A stretch of DNA of 64,000 nucleotides from Methylophaga sp. (GCA_030148085.1 JASBUF010000030.1:1-64000), one strand, 5' to 3'; positions 9,855 to 18,417 are shown, counted from the stretch's first letter. Translations and numbers: made by a program. The notes: generated by a model not told the origin, from the letters alone.

Positions 9855-12647
9855 TTAGGAAAGCGCCAGTTCCTGCTTGATAACATCGATTAACTGCTCA
9901 AAGGCAGCAGCCAGATCACGTGCTTTTTTATCAGCGTCAACCACTTCACCCTGCTTGGCTGACACTTCCAGATCAAGCGCAATCTCACGCATTCTCTCAG
10001 CCGACATATTGGCCGCAGCACCTTTAATTCTGTGGGCGAGGCTAGCAATCGCTTCAGCATCTTGGTTTACTACCGCTTGTTGCAGACTGGCAAGCTGTCT
10101 GGGTATATCCGCAATAAAATTAATCGCTACTTGCTGCTGCAGTGAGATGTCATCCATTAAACGATGACCAAATGAGGTGGCATCAAAGACTACCGCAGAC
10201 TTATCATCACTGACTGATTCGGTGTTGAGCGTATTCATCTTTTTATTTTCCTTTGCTCCGATCCATTTGTTCAGCGCCTGCTGAATTCCCTCTGTTTCAA
10301 CCGGTTTCGCCAAATAATCGTTCATGCCGACAGCCAGGCATTTCTCCTTATCACCACGCATCGCATTGGCTGTCATGGCAACTATCGGAATATCAGGGTC
10401 AAACAGGCCTGATGTGTCTTCGCGGATAAGGCGCGTGCATTCATAGCCATCCATGATCGGCATCTGGCAGTCCATAAAGACCATGTCGTAATCATGCTTT
10501 TTCAACATATCCAATGCCACTTCGCCATGTTCAGCGACTTCTACCATCGGCCCGTACAACTCAATCAGGCCCTTGGCAACAACAACATTGATCTGATTAT
10601 CCTCAACCAGTAAAACCCGGGCATTGCTCAAAGCGGATGAGAGGGCTGTCGTCTCTCCGGTAATGACTTGTCGTGTTGGGATCTCTGCCACATAGCCCAT
10701 CAAGGCATTAAACACTTCTGACTGTACTAACGGTTTAGCCAACACCAGGCAGTCAGACTGCTCTACCTGAGCGGGGATCTGGCTCAGCTGGCTCTGCGTA
10801 GCCAGCAAGATAAATTGGACCAGGGCAGGATGACTTGCAAGTAAAGCATCAGTATCCAACTCCAGATACTGTGTCATTTCCATGATCACAATGGCTTTTT
10901 CGCCACTCTCACTGTAGTTGTTCAGCAAGTCGGTCAGGGCCGGTACATTACTGGCCAGCTGATGCTGTACATGCCAGTTTGATAATACATCTTCGAAGTA
11001 ACGTTGATAGCAGGGCAAATCAGCCAGCACGATAACCTGTAAGCTGGCCAGCAAGCGACTGTCACTGTGTGACAAGCGCTCTGTTCGCTGCGCATCCACC
11101 GTAATTTCAAACCAGAAGGTAGAGCCGAGCCCTTCGGTACTGTTCACACCAATACGCCCGCCCATCAGCTCTGTCAGTTGACGACAGATAGCAAGTCCCA
11201 GCCCAGTGCCGCCTCGACTCCGGGTAGTACTGCTATCAATTTGACTAAAGCGCTCGAATAACTTCTGTTGCTGCGCCTCACTGATACCCACACCGGTATC
11301 TGACACGCTGAAACGCAGTGTCTGCTGAGTAGACTTGTTACTGATAATGGCCATATCCAGCACGACCGAACCCTGGTCAGTAAATTTAATGGCGTTACCC
11401 AACAGATTCATCAGAATTTGTTTCAAACGAACCCGATCGACGATGGCCTCACAGGAAGGCACAAAATGGGCAGGACACAACAGTTCTAGCCCCTTTTCCT
11501 CGGCGCGGCTAGCCATGGACTTGGCAATCTCCGTCAAAAAGTCATTAATGTTGACGGTGTCTGCCTGTAAGGTCAGTTTTCCAGACTCGATTTTAGATAA
11601 GTCGAGAATATCGTTGAGTAAGTTCAACAAGGATTCGGCACTGTGTTTACTGATGCCGACCAGATTGCTCTGCCGATGATTAAGCCCCGTTTCGTTAAGC
11701 AAACTCATGGTACCGATCACACCGTTGAGTGGTGTGCGTAATTCATGGCTCATATTGGCGAGAAACTCGCTTTTTGCCCTGTTTGCCAACTCGGCCACTT
11801 CTTTGGCTTCGAGCAACTCCTGGGCCGCCTGTTTCATCCCGCTGATGTCTTCATATGTCCCAAGCACACCGATTATTTGATCATTTTCATCTGTGACCGG
11901 GACTTTATTCGTGTTGACCCAGAATGTTCTCCCCTCCGCATTTTTTACTTGCTCTTCAATCTGCAAATGAGCCTGACCAGATTCCATAACGCTCGAATCA
12001 TCAACACGGTATTTTTCGGCAAAGCTGTCTTTCCAGGGCATATCAAAATCTGTTTTGCCGACCAGTTGCTCAACACTGCTCAGACCAACATCACGCAAAA
12101 ACAGCTCGTTGCCACCCAGAAAACGGGAATGGCGATCTTTCCAGAATACTCTGACCGGAATAGCGTCAAGAATGGTTGACAGCATTTTGTTGGACTCAGC
12201 CAACATAGTCTGATTTTCTTCAAGCTTATCTTCAGCAGCCCGACGGTGCATGTTCTCTTCACTGAGCCTCTTATTAAGGCCGATCAGTTCATTAAGATCT
12301 GGTAACGCCACCATGCCTGGCAGCTTTGGAATTAAATAGATAGCGGTCGCCACTGAAATTAACGCCGTCATGGCCTTAAGTACGCCTTCAATGTAGTACA
12401 CCGGTATCCACAACGTCACCATGCCCATCACGTGGGTAATACCACACATGGTGATGAAACCGGCAAATAGGTAATAAACAGGCTTGAAGGTAATTTCATC
12501 TTTTTGTCTGACGAAATAAACAATGCCGATGGGAATGGAGAAATAGGCCAGTGCGATAAAAAAGTCAGAGAAGACATGTAGAATCAGCAGAGGAATATCC
12601 CATGAAATACAAAAGCCATGGGGCATGAAGTCGTGAACATGGTCCAT
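9855..12647 (-). CDS. Ethylene-receptor-like hybrid histidine kinase with PAS, REC and HPt
   Basis: The 930-residue protein opens with three membrane helices (about 20-125) that match the ethylene-binding domain of plant ETR1. Asp28, Tyr35, Ile65, Cys68 and His72 fall at the same spacing as ETR1 Asp25, Tyr32, Ile62, Cys65 and His69; Cys and His are the copper ligands there. A PHGFCISW motif precedes the first helix, as in bacterial members. Then come PAS (about 150-275), HisKA with NMSHELRTPLNGVIG, HATPase, a degenerate receiver, a receiver with MVFMDCQMPIMDG, and an HPt domain with AHRIKGAAANM. Ethylene as ligand is inferred from residue conservation only. It is the first gene of the kinase pair, with AAGGTG before its ATG. 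Confidence 0.9.
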   Translation of the reverse strand: MDHVHDFMPHGFCISWDIPLLILHVFSDFFIALAYFSIPIGIVYFVRQKDEITFKPVYYLFAGFITMCGITHVMGMVTLWIPVYYIEGVLKAMTALISVATAIYLIPKLPGMVALPDLNELIGLNKRLSEENMHRRAAEDKLEENQTMLAESNKMLSTILDAIPVRVFWKDRHSRFLGGNELFLRDVGLSSVEQLVGKTDFDMPWKDSFAEKYRVDDSSVMESGQAHLQIEEQVKNAEGRTFWVNTNKVPVTDENDQIIGVLGTYEDISGMKQAAQELLEAKEVAELANRAKSEFLANMSHELRTPLNGVIGTMSLLNETGLNHRQSNLVGISKHSAESLLNLLNDILDLSKIESGKLTLQADTVNINDFLTEIAKSMASRAEEKGLELLCPAHFVPSCEAIVDRVRLKQILMNLLGNAIKFTDQGSVVLDMAIISNKSTQQTLRFSVSDTGVGISEAQQQKLFERFSQIDSSTTRSRGGTGLGLAICRQLTELMGGRIGVNSTEGLGSTFWFEITVDAQRTERLSHSDSRLLASLQVIVLADLPCYQRYFEDVLSNWHVQHQLASNVPALTDLLNNYSESGEKAIVIMEMTQYLELDTDALLASHPALVQFILLATQSQLSQIPAQVEQSDCLVLAKPLVQSEVFNALMGYVAEIPTRQVITGETTALSSALSNARVLLVEDNQINVVVAKGLIELYGPMVEVAEHGEVALDMLKKHDYDMVFMDCQMPIMDGYECTRLIREDTSGLFDPDIPIVAMTANAMRGDKEKCLAVGMNDYLAKPVETEGIQQALNKWIGAKENKKMNTLNTESVSDDKSAVVFDATSFGHRLMDDISLQQQVAINFIADIPRQLASLQQAVVNQDAEAIASLAHRIKGAAANMSAERMREIALDLEVSAKQGEVVDADKKARDLAAAFEQLIDVIKQELALS

Positions 12648-13094
12648 GCGTGGTCACCTTAGAGATTACTATTAGTAGTGACGTCAGATAATAGCGGATA
12701 TTTAATAAAAAAATATGCTGGTATAGACGTTTAATGAGTTCGAATTGCCTGAATGACAGTCTAAACACAAAACAGATATTCAAGTCGAAGGTTCTCCTGA
12801 TCGAGACCACTCCGACACAGTCTAAGATTTTTATCTCAGCGTCGCTGACGACGGATAAAAATGACAATGAATCCCTTAAATTACCTCGCTTTTCTGACTA
12901 AAAATATTTTTGACAGCAACCAATAATCGCTATACATTGATGTTAGCTTGAAAGTTGATCTGAATATTTATTTTTCATTTCGATGCATTACCAAGAAGTA
13001 GCTCGTCCTGTTTATTAATAAGTACTCTGCACACCTTCCAGCTATACCCCGGCCTCTTCGAGGCTTTGATTTATTAGTAAATTTAGGATTTGTT
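12648..13094. other. 447-base intergenic gap with csp promoter and long leader
   Basis: This AT-rich gap separates the divergent kinase and cold-shock genes. TTGACA (12910-12915) and TATACA (12931-12936) form a plausible sigma-70 promoter with a short 15-base spacer. It would give the csp mRNA a leader of about 150 bases, the length typical of cold-shock genes. A TGACGTCA palindrome lies at 12679-12686 on the kinase side. No open reading frame of interest was seen. Confidence 0.45.
13052..13064 (+). promoter_or_regulatory. Leader hairpin of the cold-shock gene
   Basis: GCCTC-TTC-GAGGC forms a small hairpin 31 bases before the csp start codon, within the presumed long 5' leader. Leader structures of this sort affect translation of csp mRNAs in other bacteria. 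The role here is inferred. Confidence 0.4.
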
Positions 13095-13301
13095 ATGTCT
13101 ACATCTACCGGTACCGTTAAATGGTTCAATGAAACCAAGGGCTATGGCTTTATCGAACAAGAAAGCGGCCCAGACGTGTTTGCACACTTCAGCCAAATCA
13201 AAGGCGACGGTTTCAGAACTCTGAAAGAAGGCCAACGCGTAGAGTTCAGTGTTAGCCAAGGCGCTAAAGGCCCTCAAGCTGAAAACATCGTTGCACTGTA
13301 A
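13095..13301 (+). CDS. CspA-family cold-shock protein
   Basis: The 68-residue protein is a single cold-shock domain with both RNA-binding motifs: KGYGFIE (RNP1-like) and DVFAHFS (RNP2-like). It begins [20 protein letters not shown], the usual CspA-type start. It binds single-stranded nucleic acid and melts mRNA secondary structure. Which paralogue it represents cannot be told. A strong terminator follows. Confidence 0.95.
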   Translation: MSTSTGTVKWFNETKGYGFIEQESGPDVFAHFSQIKGDGFRTLKEGQRVEFSVSQGAKGPQAENIVAL

Positions 13302-13320
13302 ATTTTTACGGTCAACAACA

Positions 13321-13349
13321 AAAAAGCCCCGCTAGTCGGGGCTTTTTTT
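13321..13349 (+). terminator. Terminator of csp (copy 1 of a duplicated sequence)
   Basis: The stem GCCCCG / CGGGGC has loop CTAGT, is preceded by five A and followed by seven T, so it can act in both directions. A 33-base segment including it (13321-13353) is identical to 18389-18421 after pqqA. The stop codon of the convergent SDR gene lies inside the T tract. Confidence 0.9.
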
Positions 13350-14097
13350 ATGCTAGTTCAGGTGGTGTTTCTATCACCTGGCGGGCAAAGGATTCATAGG
13401 CCTGCCAGAGCTCTCGTGCCATGCTGTCTGGGAACAGGTGACACTCACCATCCCGTAGTGCCTGAATAATCCCCTCCGCCACAATACTGGGTGATTCCGC
13501 AATATCCTTCAGCCCAGCGTCATTGGCCATATCGGTGGCGATCGGCCCCGGATGGACACTCAAAACCACGGTGTTTTGCGATGCGAGTTCCTGCCTTAAT
13601 GCCTGGGTCAATGAATATGCCGCTGCTTTTGATGCTGCATAGGCAGCAAAAGCTGGAAACGATCGTAAAGAGGCCACCGAGTTCAATTGCACCAGTGCGC
13701 CACCACCGTTGACCTTGAGTACAGGGGCAAATGCCTGCGCCATACGTAACAAGCCCGCGACATTCACATCCATCTGCGTATGCAGTGCGTCAATAATCTC
13801 AGCTTGTAATGGCGAGGCATTGATCAACACACCGGCATTATTGATGACGATATCCACATCCTGAGCGTTGGCGGCGGCAGAAAACACTGTGTTGGGCCGA
13901 CTGAGATCGATATGGATGGGCGTCACCTGATCTGCATACTGTTGTTCCAGATCCGCCACACTTTCCAGATTCCTGACACCAAGGTACACCTTACGTATCC
14001 CCCGCTCGATAAAGGTTTCGACAATCGCTCTGCCGATCCCCCGATTAGCCCCCGTTACCAATGCCACTTTGTTCTTGATATCAAACGGTGTATTCAT
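13348..14097 (-). CDS. Short-chain dehydrogenase/reductase
   Basis: The 249-residue protein has the classical SDR pattern: the cofactor motif TGANRGIG near residue 15, NNAG, the catalytic Ser in LNSVAS, and YAASK with catalytic Tyr and Lys. It is a soluble NAD(P)-dependent oxidoreductase. Substrate cannot be read from the sequence. Its final codons overlap the csp terminator, so the two genes converge. Confidence 0.9.
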   Translation of the reverse strand: MNTPFDIKNKVALVTGANRGIGRAIVETFIERGIRKVYLGVRNLESVADLEQQYADQVTPIHIDLSRPNTVFSAAANAQDVDIVINNAGVLINASPLQAEIIDALHTQMDVNVAGLLRMAQAFAPVLKVNGGGALVQLNSVASLRSFPAFAAYAASKAAAYSLTQALRQELASQNTVVLSVHPGPIATDMANDAGLKDIAESPSIVAEGIIQALRDGECHLFPDSMARELWQAYESFARQVIETPPELA

Positions 14098-14246
14098 AAT
14101 GTGCCCCCTACTCCCCTGTTAAGCGCTTTCAATTTACACAAGCAGACTTGGCGACACGCTGAAAGTTCAACCACCGTCAGGTTGCTATCGCTGCGTCAGT
14201 CCCCTACATTATCTTGCATAAACACGTACTGAGAAGACACTAACAC

Positions 14247-15548
14247 ATGGATATGAATTCATTTAAGCAATGGCTTGAGTTATTTCTGACAAACACCATG
14301 CACTGGCTGAGCAGCCCCAAGTTTTATTCGCAACTCGGCCTGATAGTCATCGCACTATTAGTTGCTTTTGCTGTTGCCCGTTTTCTCAAATCCAGTTCAC
14401 CGATTTTGAAGCATGCCCCTAGCGATGGGCCGGCCTTACATTTGCGTCAAGGCATCTACAAGTTGAGAGAACTGATTCTGCCTCTGATGATGGTGCTGGC
14501 TCTATCAGTGTCCGTCGATATCGGGCAGGCTTTGATTCACCAAAGCTGGTTGATTCGCATCAGCCTCAGTCTCGCGGTTATTTTCATGCTGTATTCGATT
14601 ATCAAGCGTTTTGTCGAAAAACAGCTGTTTCGCAAACTGGCACTCTGGTTCATTCTGCCCATCGCGGTGCTGCATGTGTTCGACTGGCTGGACGAAGTGG
14701 TTCACTATCTGGAAACGATTTCACTACAAATCGGTAACTTCAAGATTTCAGCCTATGGTGTCGCCCGTGTGCTGATTTTCGGTTCAGTGCTGTTCTGGCT
14801 GGGTCGTATTTCCAACAATGCCGGCCAGCAGATCATCCGGAACCAGCATGATCTGGATGCCGGTACCCGCGAAGTGTTCGCCAAACTGTTCCAGGTCACC
14901 CTGTTTGTTGTTGTTTTCCTGATGCTGCTGCAAATCATGGGCATCAACCTGACCGCTTTGGCTGTCTTCGGCGGCGCCGTTGGCGTAGGTTTGGGCTTTG
15001 GTCTGCAATCCATTGCGTCCAACTTTATCTCAGGCATTATCATTCTGATGGATCGCTCCCTGTCGGTCGGCGACTTTATTGAGATGGAAGACGGCCGTGC
15101 TGGCACGATTCGTGAGCTAAAAATGCGCTCCACCACACTGGAAACCTTTGATGGCAAGGACATCATGGTGCCAAATGAGCAGTTTATTACCACCAGTTTT
15201 ACCAACTGGACGCATAAGAACAAAAAACAACGTTACTCACTTAACTTTCAGGTGGCCTATAAAACTGATCTGCATATGTTATTTGAACTGGTCAGGGAAG
15301 TTGTTGCCAGTCACCCGCAAGTCATCAGCGGCGAAGATATACCAATTGAAGAGCGCCCTGATGCTGAAATTCAGGGCTTTGCCGACTCCGGTATCGATAT
15401 TCTGGTTGAGTTCTGGATGGAAGGCATTGACGATGGGCCTAACCGTGTAGGCGCCGATCTGCTACTAATGATTTGGGATACGCTGAAACAAAATGGCATC
15501 GAAATCCCGTTCCCTCAGCGCGAAGTCAAGATTCTTCAAGGGGAATAA
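14247..15548 (+). CDS. MscS-family mechanosensitive channel
   Basis: The 433-residue membrane protein has five or so N-terminal helices. The MscS pore-lining segment reads LTALAVFGGAVGVGLGFGL, followed by SIASNFISGIIILMDRSLSVGDFIEM, the beta-domain start. The soluble C-terminal vestibule domain contains NEQFITTSFTNWT. Such channels release solutes on hypo-osmotic shock, which fits an organism that handles ectoine. The N-terminal extension is longer than in E. coli MscS (286 residues). Confidence 0.92.
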   Translation: MDMNSFKQWLELFLTNTMHWLSSPKFYSQLGLIVIALLVAFAVARFLKSSSPILKHAPSDGPALHLRQGIYKLRELILPLMMVLALSVSVDIGQALIHQSWLIRISLSLAVIFMLYSIIKRFVEKQLFRKLALWFILPIAVLHVFDWLDEVVHYLETISLQIGNFKISAYGVARVLIFGSVLFWLGRISNNAGQQIIRNQHDLDAGTREVFAKLFQVTLFVVVFLMLLQIMGINLTALAVFGGAVGVGLGFGLQSIASNFISGIIILMDRSLSVGDFIEMEDGRAGTIRELKMRSTTLETFDGKDIMVPNEQFITTSFTNWTHKNKKQRYSLNFQVAYKTDLHMLFELVREVVASHPQVISGEDIPIEERPDAEIQGFADSGIDILVEFWMEGIDDGPNRVGADLLLMIWDTLKQNGIEIPFPQREVKILQGE

Positions 15549-15560
15549 CCCTCTTCATTC

Positions 15561-15582
15561 AAGGCCAGCTGATGCTGGTCTT
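15561..15582 (+). terminator. Weak stem-loop after mscS-like gene
   Basis: AAGGCCAGC and GCTGGTCTT pair around a TGAT loop (one G-T pair), 13 bases after the stop codon. The tail is only weakly T-rich, so termination is uncertain. Confidence 0.45.
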
Positions 15583-15622
15583 GGATACTTACCATTTTGT
15601 GTGATCGGTGTATAGTGAAATT

Positions 15623-16021
15623 ATGGGTACATTGCGCACAATCATTTTGCTCGCTTTAATAGTGCTGTTATTAGCTATCGGCCGCGCGTATTCTGTCAGC
15701 TCTACTTCACAGACGGACGTGCAAGCCGAAGAAGAGCAACAGCACATCGCTCAGCTTAGCCATCATTGTTATCTCAGATGGCAGGAGTATGACTGGACAA
15801 TGGGTGAGCATGGCTTACCTGCAAAAAACAATATCGCTTTCACTGACGGTATCAAGCGTATATGCCAAGTCAGGGCAGAACTGTTCTTTGAGGGCTATGA
15901 AGTTTCCCCCTTAATCGATCCTGACTCACAGCACATGATATTCCCGATAGTGTTCATGCCCGATGAGCAAGAACTGAAAGCTGTAATACGTCAGAATCTG
16001 CCTCCATTGACTGTAATCTGA
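15623..16021 (+). CDS. Single-pass membrane or exported protein, unknown
   Basis: From the ATG at 15623 the product has 132 residues. A hydrophobic N-terminal helix (RTIILLALIVLLLAIGRAYS) is followed by an acidic soluble domain with two cysteines (HHCYLRW and RICQVR). A GTG at 15608 is an alternative start; neither start has a good ribosome site. No family was recognised. Codon use resembles its neighbours, and a frame of this length with a clean N-terminal helix is probably genuine. Confidence 0.6.
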   Translation: MGTLRTIILLALIVLLLAIGRAYSVSSTSQTDVQAEEEQQHIAQLSHHCYLRWQEYDWTMGEHGLPAKNNIAFTDGIKRICQVRAELFFEGYEVSPLIDPDSQHMIFPIVFMPDEQELKAVIRQNLPPLTVI

Positions 16022-16178
16022 CGTTCATCCCCGTCATTTATTCCCTCTCATATTTCTGCGTTCGTATTCACGTTACTATGCATTCAGCCTATCTATATGC
16101 TGGAATCAGCAATTACATATTTGAAATTGGAATCTAATGTGCATAATAGACATCGCTTTACACAAAAATAATAATATA

Positions 16179-16203
16179 TTGCACACAACACAGTTGTGTG
16201 CAA
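16179..16203. promoter_or_regulatory. Palindromic operator upstream of ohrR-like gene
   Basis: TTGCACACAAC (16179-16189) and GTTGTGTGCAA (16193-16203) form a perfect 11-bp inverted repeat with spacer ACA, 25 bases before the regulator start. It follows an AT-rich run (AATAATATA) that may be the -10 region. Size and position fit a MarR/OhrR dimer site for autoregulation. Confidence 0.7.
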
Positions 16204-16228
16204 CCATACATTCAAGAGGATGAGAAAA

Positions 16229-16690
16229 ATGCCGCAATTTGAAAACCTGAAACTCGACCGGCAACTGTGCTTTGCACTCTATAGCGCCACCAACAGCATC
16301 ACGCGTATGTATCGCGGCCTGCTTGATGAATACGATCTGACCTATCCTCAATACCTGGTGTTAGTTGTGCTATGGGAAAAAGATGGGATCGCCATCAAGG
16401 AAGTCATGAAACGCCTGAACCTAGACTCCGGAACCCTGTCACCAATTATCAAACGCCTGCAGATCGCGGGTCTGGTTGAGAAAGTAAGAACAGACAAAGA
16501 CGAACGTATCGTTCGCCTCCTGCTAACTGATAAAGCACGAAAACTTCAACCTATGATTGCCGATGTGCAGAATCAGGTCGCTTGTCAGACTGAGCTGTCC
16601 TCTGAAGAATTTTTCGAACTTCTCGACAGACTGAACCAACTCGCCGCTAGTCTCAATAATACAGAAGCGAAACAGTCTGTCGCGTCGTAA
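16229..16690 (+). CDS. OhrR-type MarR-family peroxide-sensing repressor
   Basis: From the ATG at 16229 (AGAGG upstream) the product has 153 residues. It starts LKLDRQLCFALYSATNSITR and continues YDLTYPQYLVLVVLWE, the OhrR signature in which Cys14 is the reactive cysteine. A second cysteine, Cys119, lies 105 residues later, the same spacing as Cys22 and Cys127 of Xanthomonas OhrR, so a two-cysteine disulfide switch is likely. The winged helix is around residues 55-100. No ohr gene is adjacent; the next gene is an exported globin. A palindromic operator precedes the gene. Confidence 0.85.
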   Translation: MPQFENLKLDRQLCFALYSATNSITRMYRGLLDEYDLTYPQYLVLVVLWEKDGIAIKEVMKRLNLDSGTLSPIIKRLQIAGLVEKVRTDKDERIVRLLLTDKARKLQPMIADVQNQVACQTELSSEEFFELLDRLNQLAASLNNTEAKQSVAS

Positions 16691-16722
16691 CGTGGCATAA
16701 ATTATTGATGCCACGTTTTTTT
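16690..16722 (+). terminator. Terminator between ohrR-like and globin genes
   Basis: ACGTGGCAT (16690-16698) pairs perfectly with ATGCCACGT (16708-16716) and is followed by seven T. It separates the regulator from the globin gene only 25 bases before the latter's start, so it may act as an attenuator or leave the globin to read-through. Confidence 0.85.
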
Positions 16723-16746
16723 GTATCCTTTTTTAGGAGAGAGAAA

Positions 16747-17331
16747 ATGAACACACGTGGCATTAATAACAATCTAGCCTGGATCACAGTAAATAAATGT
16801 CTGATTTTCACCGCTGTTGGCCTCATGCTGGCAGTGGTTATCAGTTTCAGTCAAACTGCCAAGGCCGAAGAGAAAAAGAGCCTTTATGAACGGTTGGGAG
16901 GCACCTATAACATAGCCCTCACCGTCGATCACCTTGTCGATCTCATCTACGATAATCAAGGACTGAATGCGAACCCGATTCTGGATGCCCTTCACCAACA
17001 AAAGCACACTAAAGCCGGCTTTAAAGTTATGTTGACCAACTGGGTGGTGGAAGAAACCGGGGGCCCGGAAATCTATATGCCTGATCCCTTCGGCCGCGGT
17101 AAATCGATGAAGGACAGCCACCCTCATCTTAATATTTCCAATCGCGAGTTCGATATTATCAAAACACTCTGCCTAGCGACATTTTATCACTTCAATGTCG
17201 GTAACCAGGAAATCAACGAACTAATGGATGCACTGGAAAGTTACCGTTATCAGATTGTGACCAGAAAAGACGAAGCACCATTCAAGTCACGTTTGGTAAA
17301 AGAAATGGACGGTATCGATTACAAAGAGTAA
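16747..17331 (+). CDS. Exported group 1 truncated hemoglobin-like protein
   Basis: From the ATG at 16747 (GGAGAG upstream) the product has 194 residues. An unusually long signal sequence runs to about residue 40, with hydrophobic core IFTAVGLMLAVVISF and cleavage after AKA. The mature domain starts KKSLYERLGGTYNIALTVDHLVD, the group 1 truncated globin opening. The proximal histidine is probably the first His of DSHPHLNIS, followed by EFDIIKTL. A C-terminal charged extension follows. Periplasmic location would be unusual for this family. It follows a peroxide-type regulator, so a role with peroxides or NO in the periplasm is an inference. Confidence 0.8.
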   Translation: MNTRGINNNLAWITVNKCLIFTAVGLMLAVVISFSQTAKAEEKKSLYERLGGTYNIALTVDHLVDLIYDNQGLNANPILDALHQQKHTKAGFKVMLTNWVVEETGGPEIYMPDPFGRGKSMKDSHPHLNISNREFDIIKTLCLATFYHFNVGNQEINELMDALESYRYQIVTRKDEAPFKSRLVKEMDGIDYKE

Positions 17332-17351
17332 TCGTCTCCAAATGGGTCTTT

Positions 17352-17376
17352 GCCCCGCTCAGTGCGGGGCATTTTT
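17352..17376 (+). terminator. Terminator of the globin gene
   Basis: GCCCCGC / GCGGGGC with loop TCAGT is followed by ATTTTT. It ends just before the stop of the convergent membrane-protein gene at 17378. Confidence 0.85.
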
Positions 17377-17377
17377 A

Positions 17378-18160
17378 TTACACGGTCAGACGCGATGCAA
17401 TACGCAGCATCAACCAGATAAACAGCAAAGGCATAATCAGCATAAGCAGAACAAATTCGGCGAGTAGATAAATCGCTGCCTGTACTCCCTGCTCTGCACG
17501 CGCGGTCACTTGTGCCAATCTGCTTTCAATATTCAGTTGTCGCCGCAAGTCACTCAGCCAGCCCGACTCTTGATCCTGTTGCTGATTCAATACGGCCACC
17601 TCCTCTTGTGTCGTCTCCAGCACACTGACGGCCTGTTGCCGTTCCTGTTCGAGCCAACCCTGAACGTGATAACTTGCCAGCCCCATCACCGGAACCATCA
17701 GTCTTAACAGTGTCAGCACAATCACCAGCCGGAATAAGCCCTGCCGCCACTGGGGCCGCAGCTTATTTGTGGCAATAACCAGCACACTGAGCAGAGTCAG
17801 CCCTGCCAGCACGACGCGCACAACAGGCTTATCGGCCAACAGTAACATTATCTGCTGAATACCCAGTGATGCTGAGGCCAATAGCAGGACATCGGAAAAC
17901 TGTTCAACCAGATCATTAAGCGGATCAAGAATTTCACCCGGCGCCAGGGTCACGCCGACGCCCATCGGCTCAATAGACATCTCAGTACCTTGCGCCACCG
18001 AAATCACCGCATTGAGACTTCGAGCCAGCGCATAGACCGAGAGCGTCACTTTGAGCATATCGGCCAGGCTGTCATCCATAAACCACTGCAACGGCACACA
18101 GGCCAGAATCAAACACAACAGCAAAAGCAATTGATAAAGTCGAACGTTCGTTCTCCGCAT
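17378..18160 (-). CDS. Multi-pass inner-membrane protein, unknown
   Basis: The 260-residue protein has about five hydrophobic segments: near residues 8-26, 85-105, 113-128, 140-162 and 228-252. A coiled-coil-like hydrophilic stretch (QERQQAVSVLETTQEEVAVL and on to EARLAQ-like repeats) lies between the last two. AGAGAG precedes the ATG. No known family was recognised. It lies between two convergent or divergent single genes with no clear operon partner. Confidence 0.65.
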   Translation of the reverse strand: MRRTNVRLYQLLLLLCLILACVPLQWFMDDSLADMLKVTLSVYALARSLNAVISVAQGTEMSIEPMGVGVTLAPGEILDPLNDLVEQFSDVLLLASASLGIQQIMLLLADKPVVRVVLAGLTLLSVLVIATNKLRPQWRQGLFRLVIVLTLLRLMVPVMGLASYHVQGWLEQERQQAVSVLETTQEEVAVLNQQQDQESGWLSDLRRQLNIESRLAQVTARAEQGVQAAIYLLAEFVLLMLIMPLLFIWLMLRIASRLTV

Positions 18161-18299
18161 GGCACACTCTCTAAACGTTCAGGAAAATCCTGATTGTATT
18201 CGCGCTTTAGTCTGATGGTAGTTTGCTGGGGGCTAAGTAAAATGACAAGCAACTACTCGAACTCGTCGAGTACTTTAACCGCTAACAGGAGATTTTCTC

Positions 18300-18371
18300 A
18301 TGTGGACTAAACCAGAATATTCAGACATGCGTTTTGGCTTCGAAGTAACTATGTATATCTGCAATAGATAA
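18300..18371 (+). CDS. pqqA: PQQ precursor peptide PqqA
   Basis: A 23-codon gene encodes [20 protein letters not shown] followed by CNR. This closely matches 23-residue PqqA peptides such as the Klebsiella one. Glu15 and Tyr19 in the EVTMY motif are the residues cross-linked and excised by PqqE and partners to form pyrroloquinoline quinone. AGGAGA stands 7 bases before the ATG, and a strong terminator follows 18 bases after the stop, so this is a free-standing transcription unit. No pqqB, C, D or E lies in the window. PQQ is needed by methanol dehydrogenases and other quinoproteins. Confidence 0.93.
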   Translation: MWTKPEYSDMRFGFEVTMYICNR

Positions 18372-18388
18372 TACCGTTGCCAAACGTG

Positions 18389-18417
18389 AAAAAGCCCCGC
18401 TAGTCGGGGCTTTTTTT
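18389..18417 (+). terminator. Terminator of pqqA (copy 2 of a duplicated sequence)
   Basis: The stem GCCCCG / CGGGGC with loop CTAGT is flanked by A5 and T7. The 33-base segment 18389-18421 equals that after csp (13321-13353). The stop codon of the convergent GGDEF gene lies inside the T tract, as in the other copy. Confidence 0.9.
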
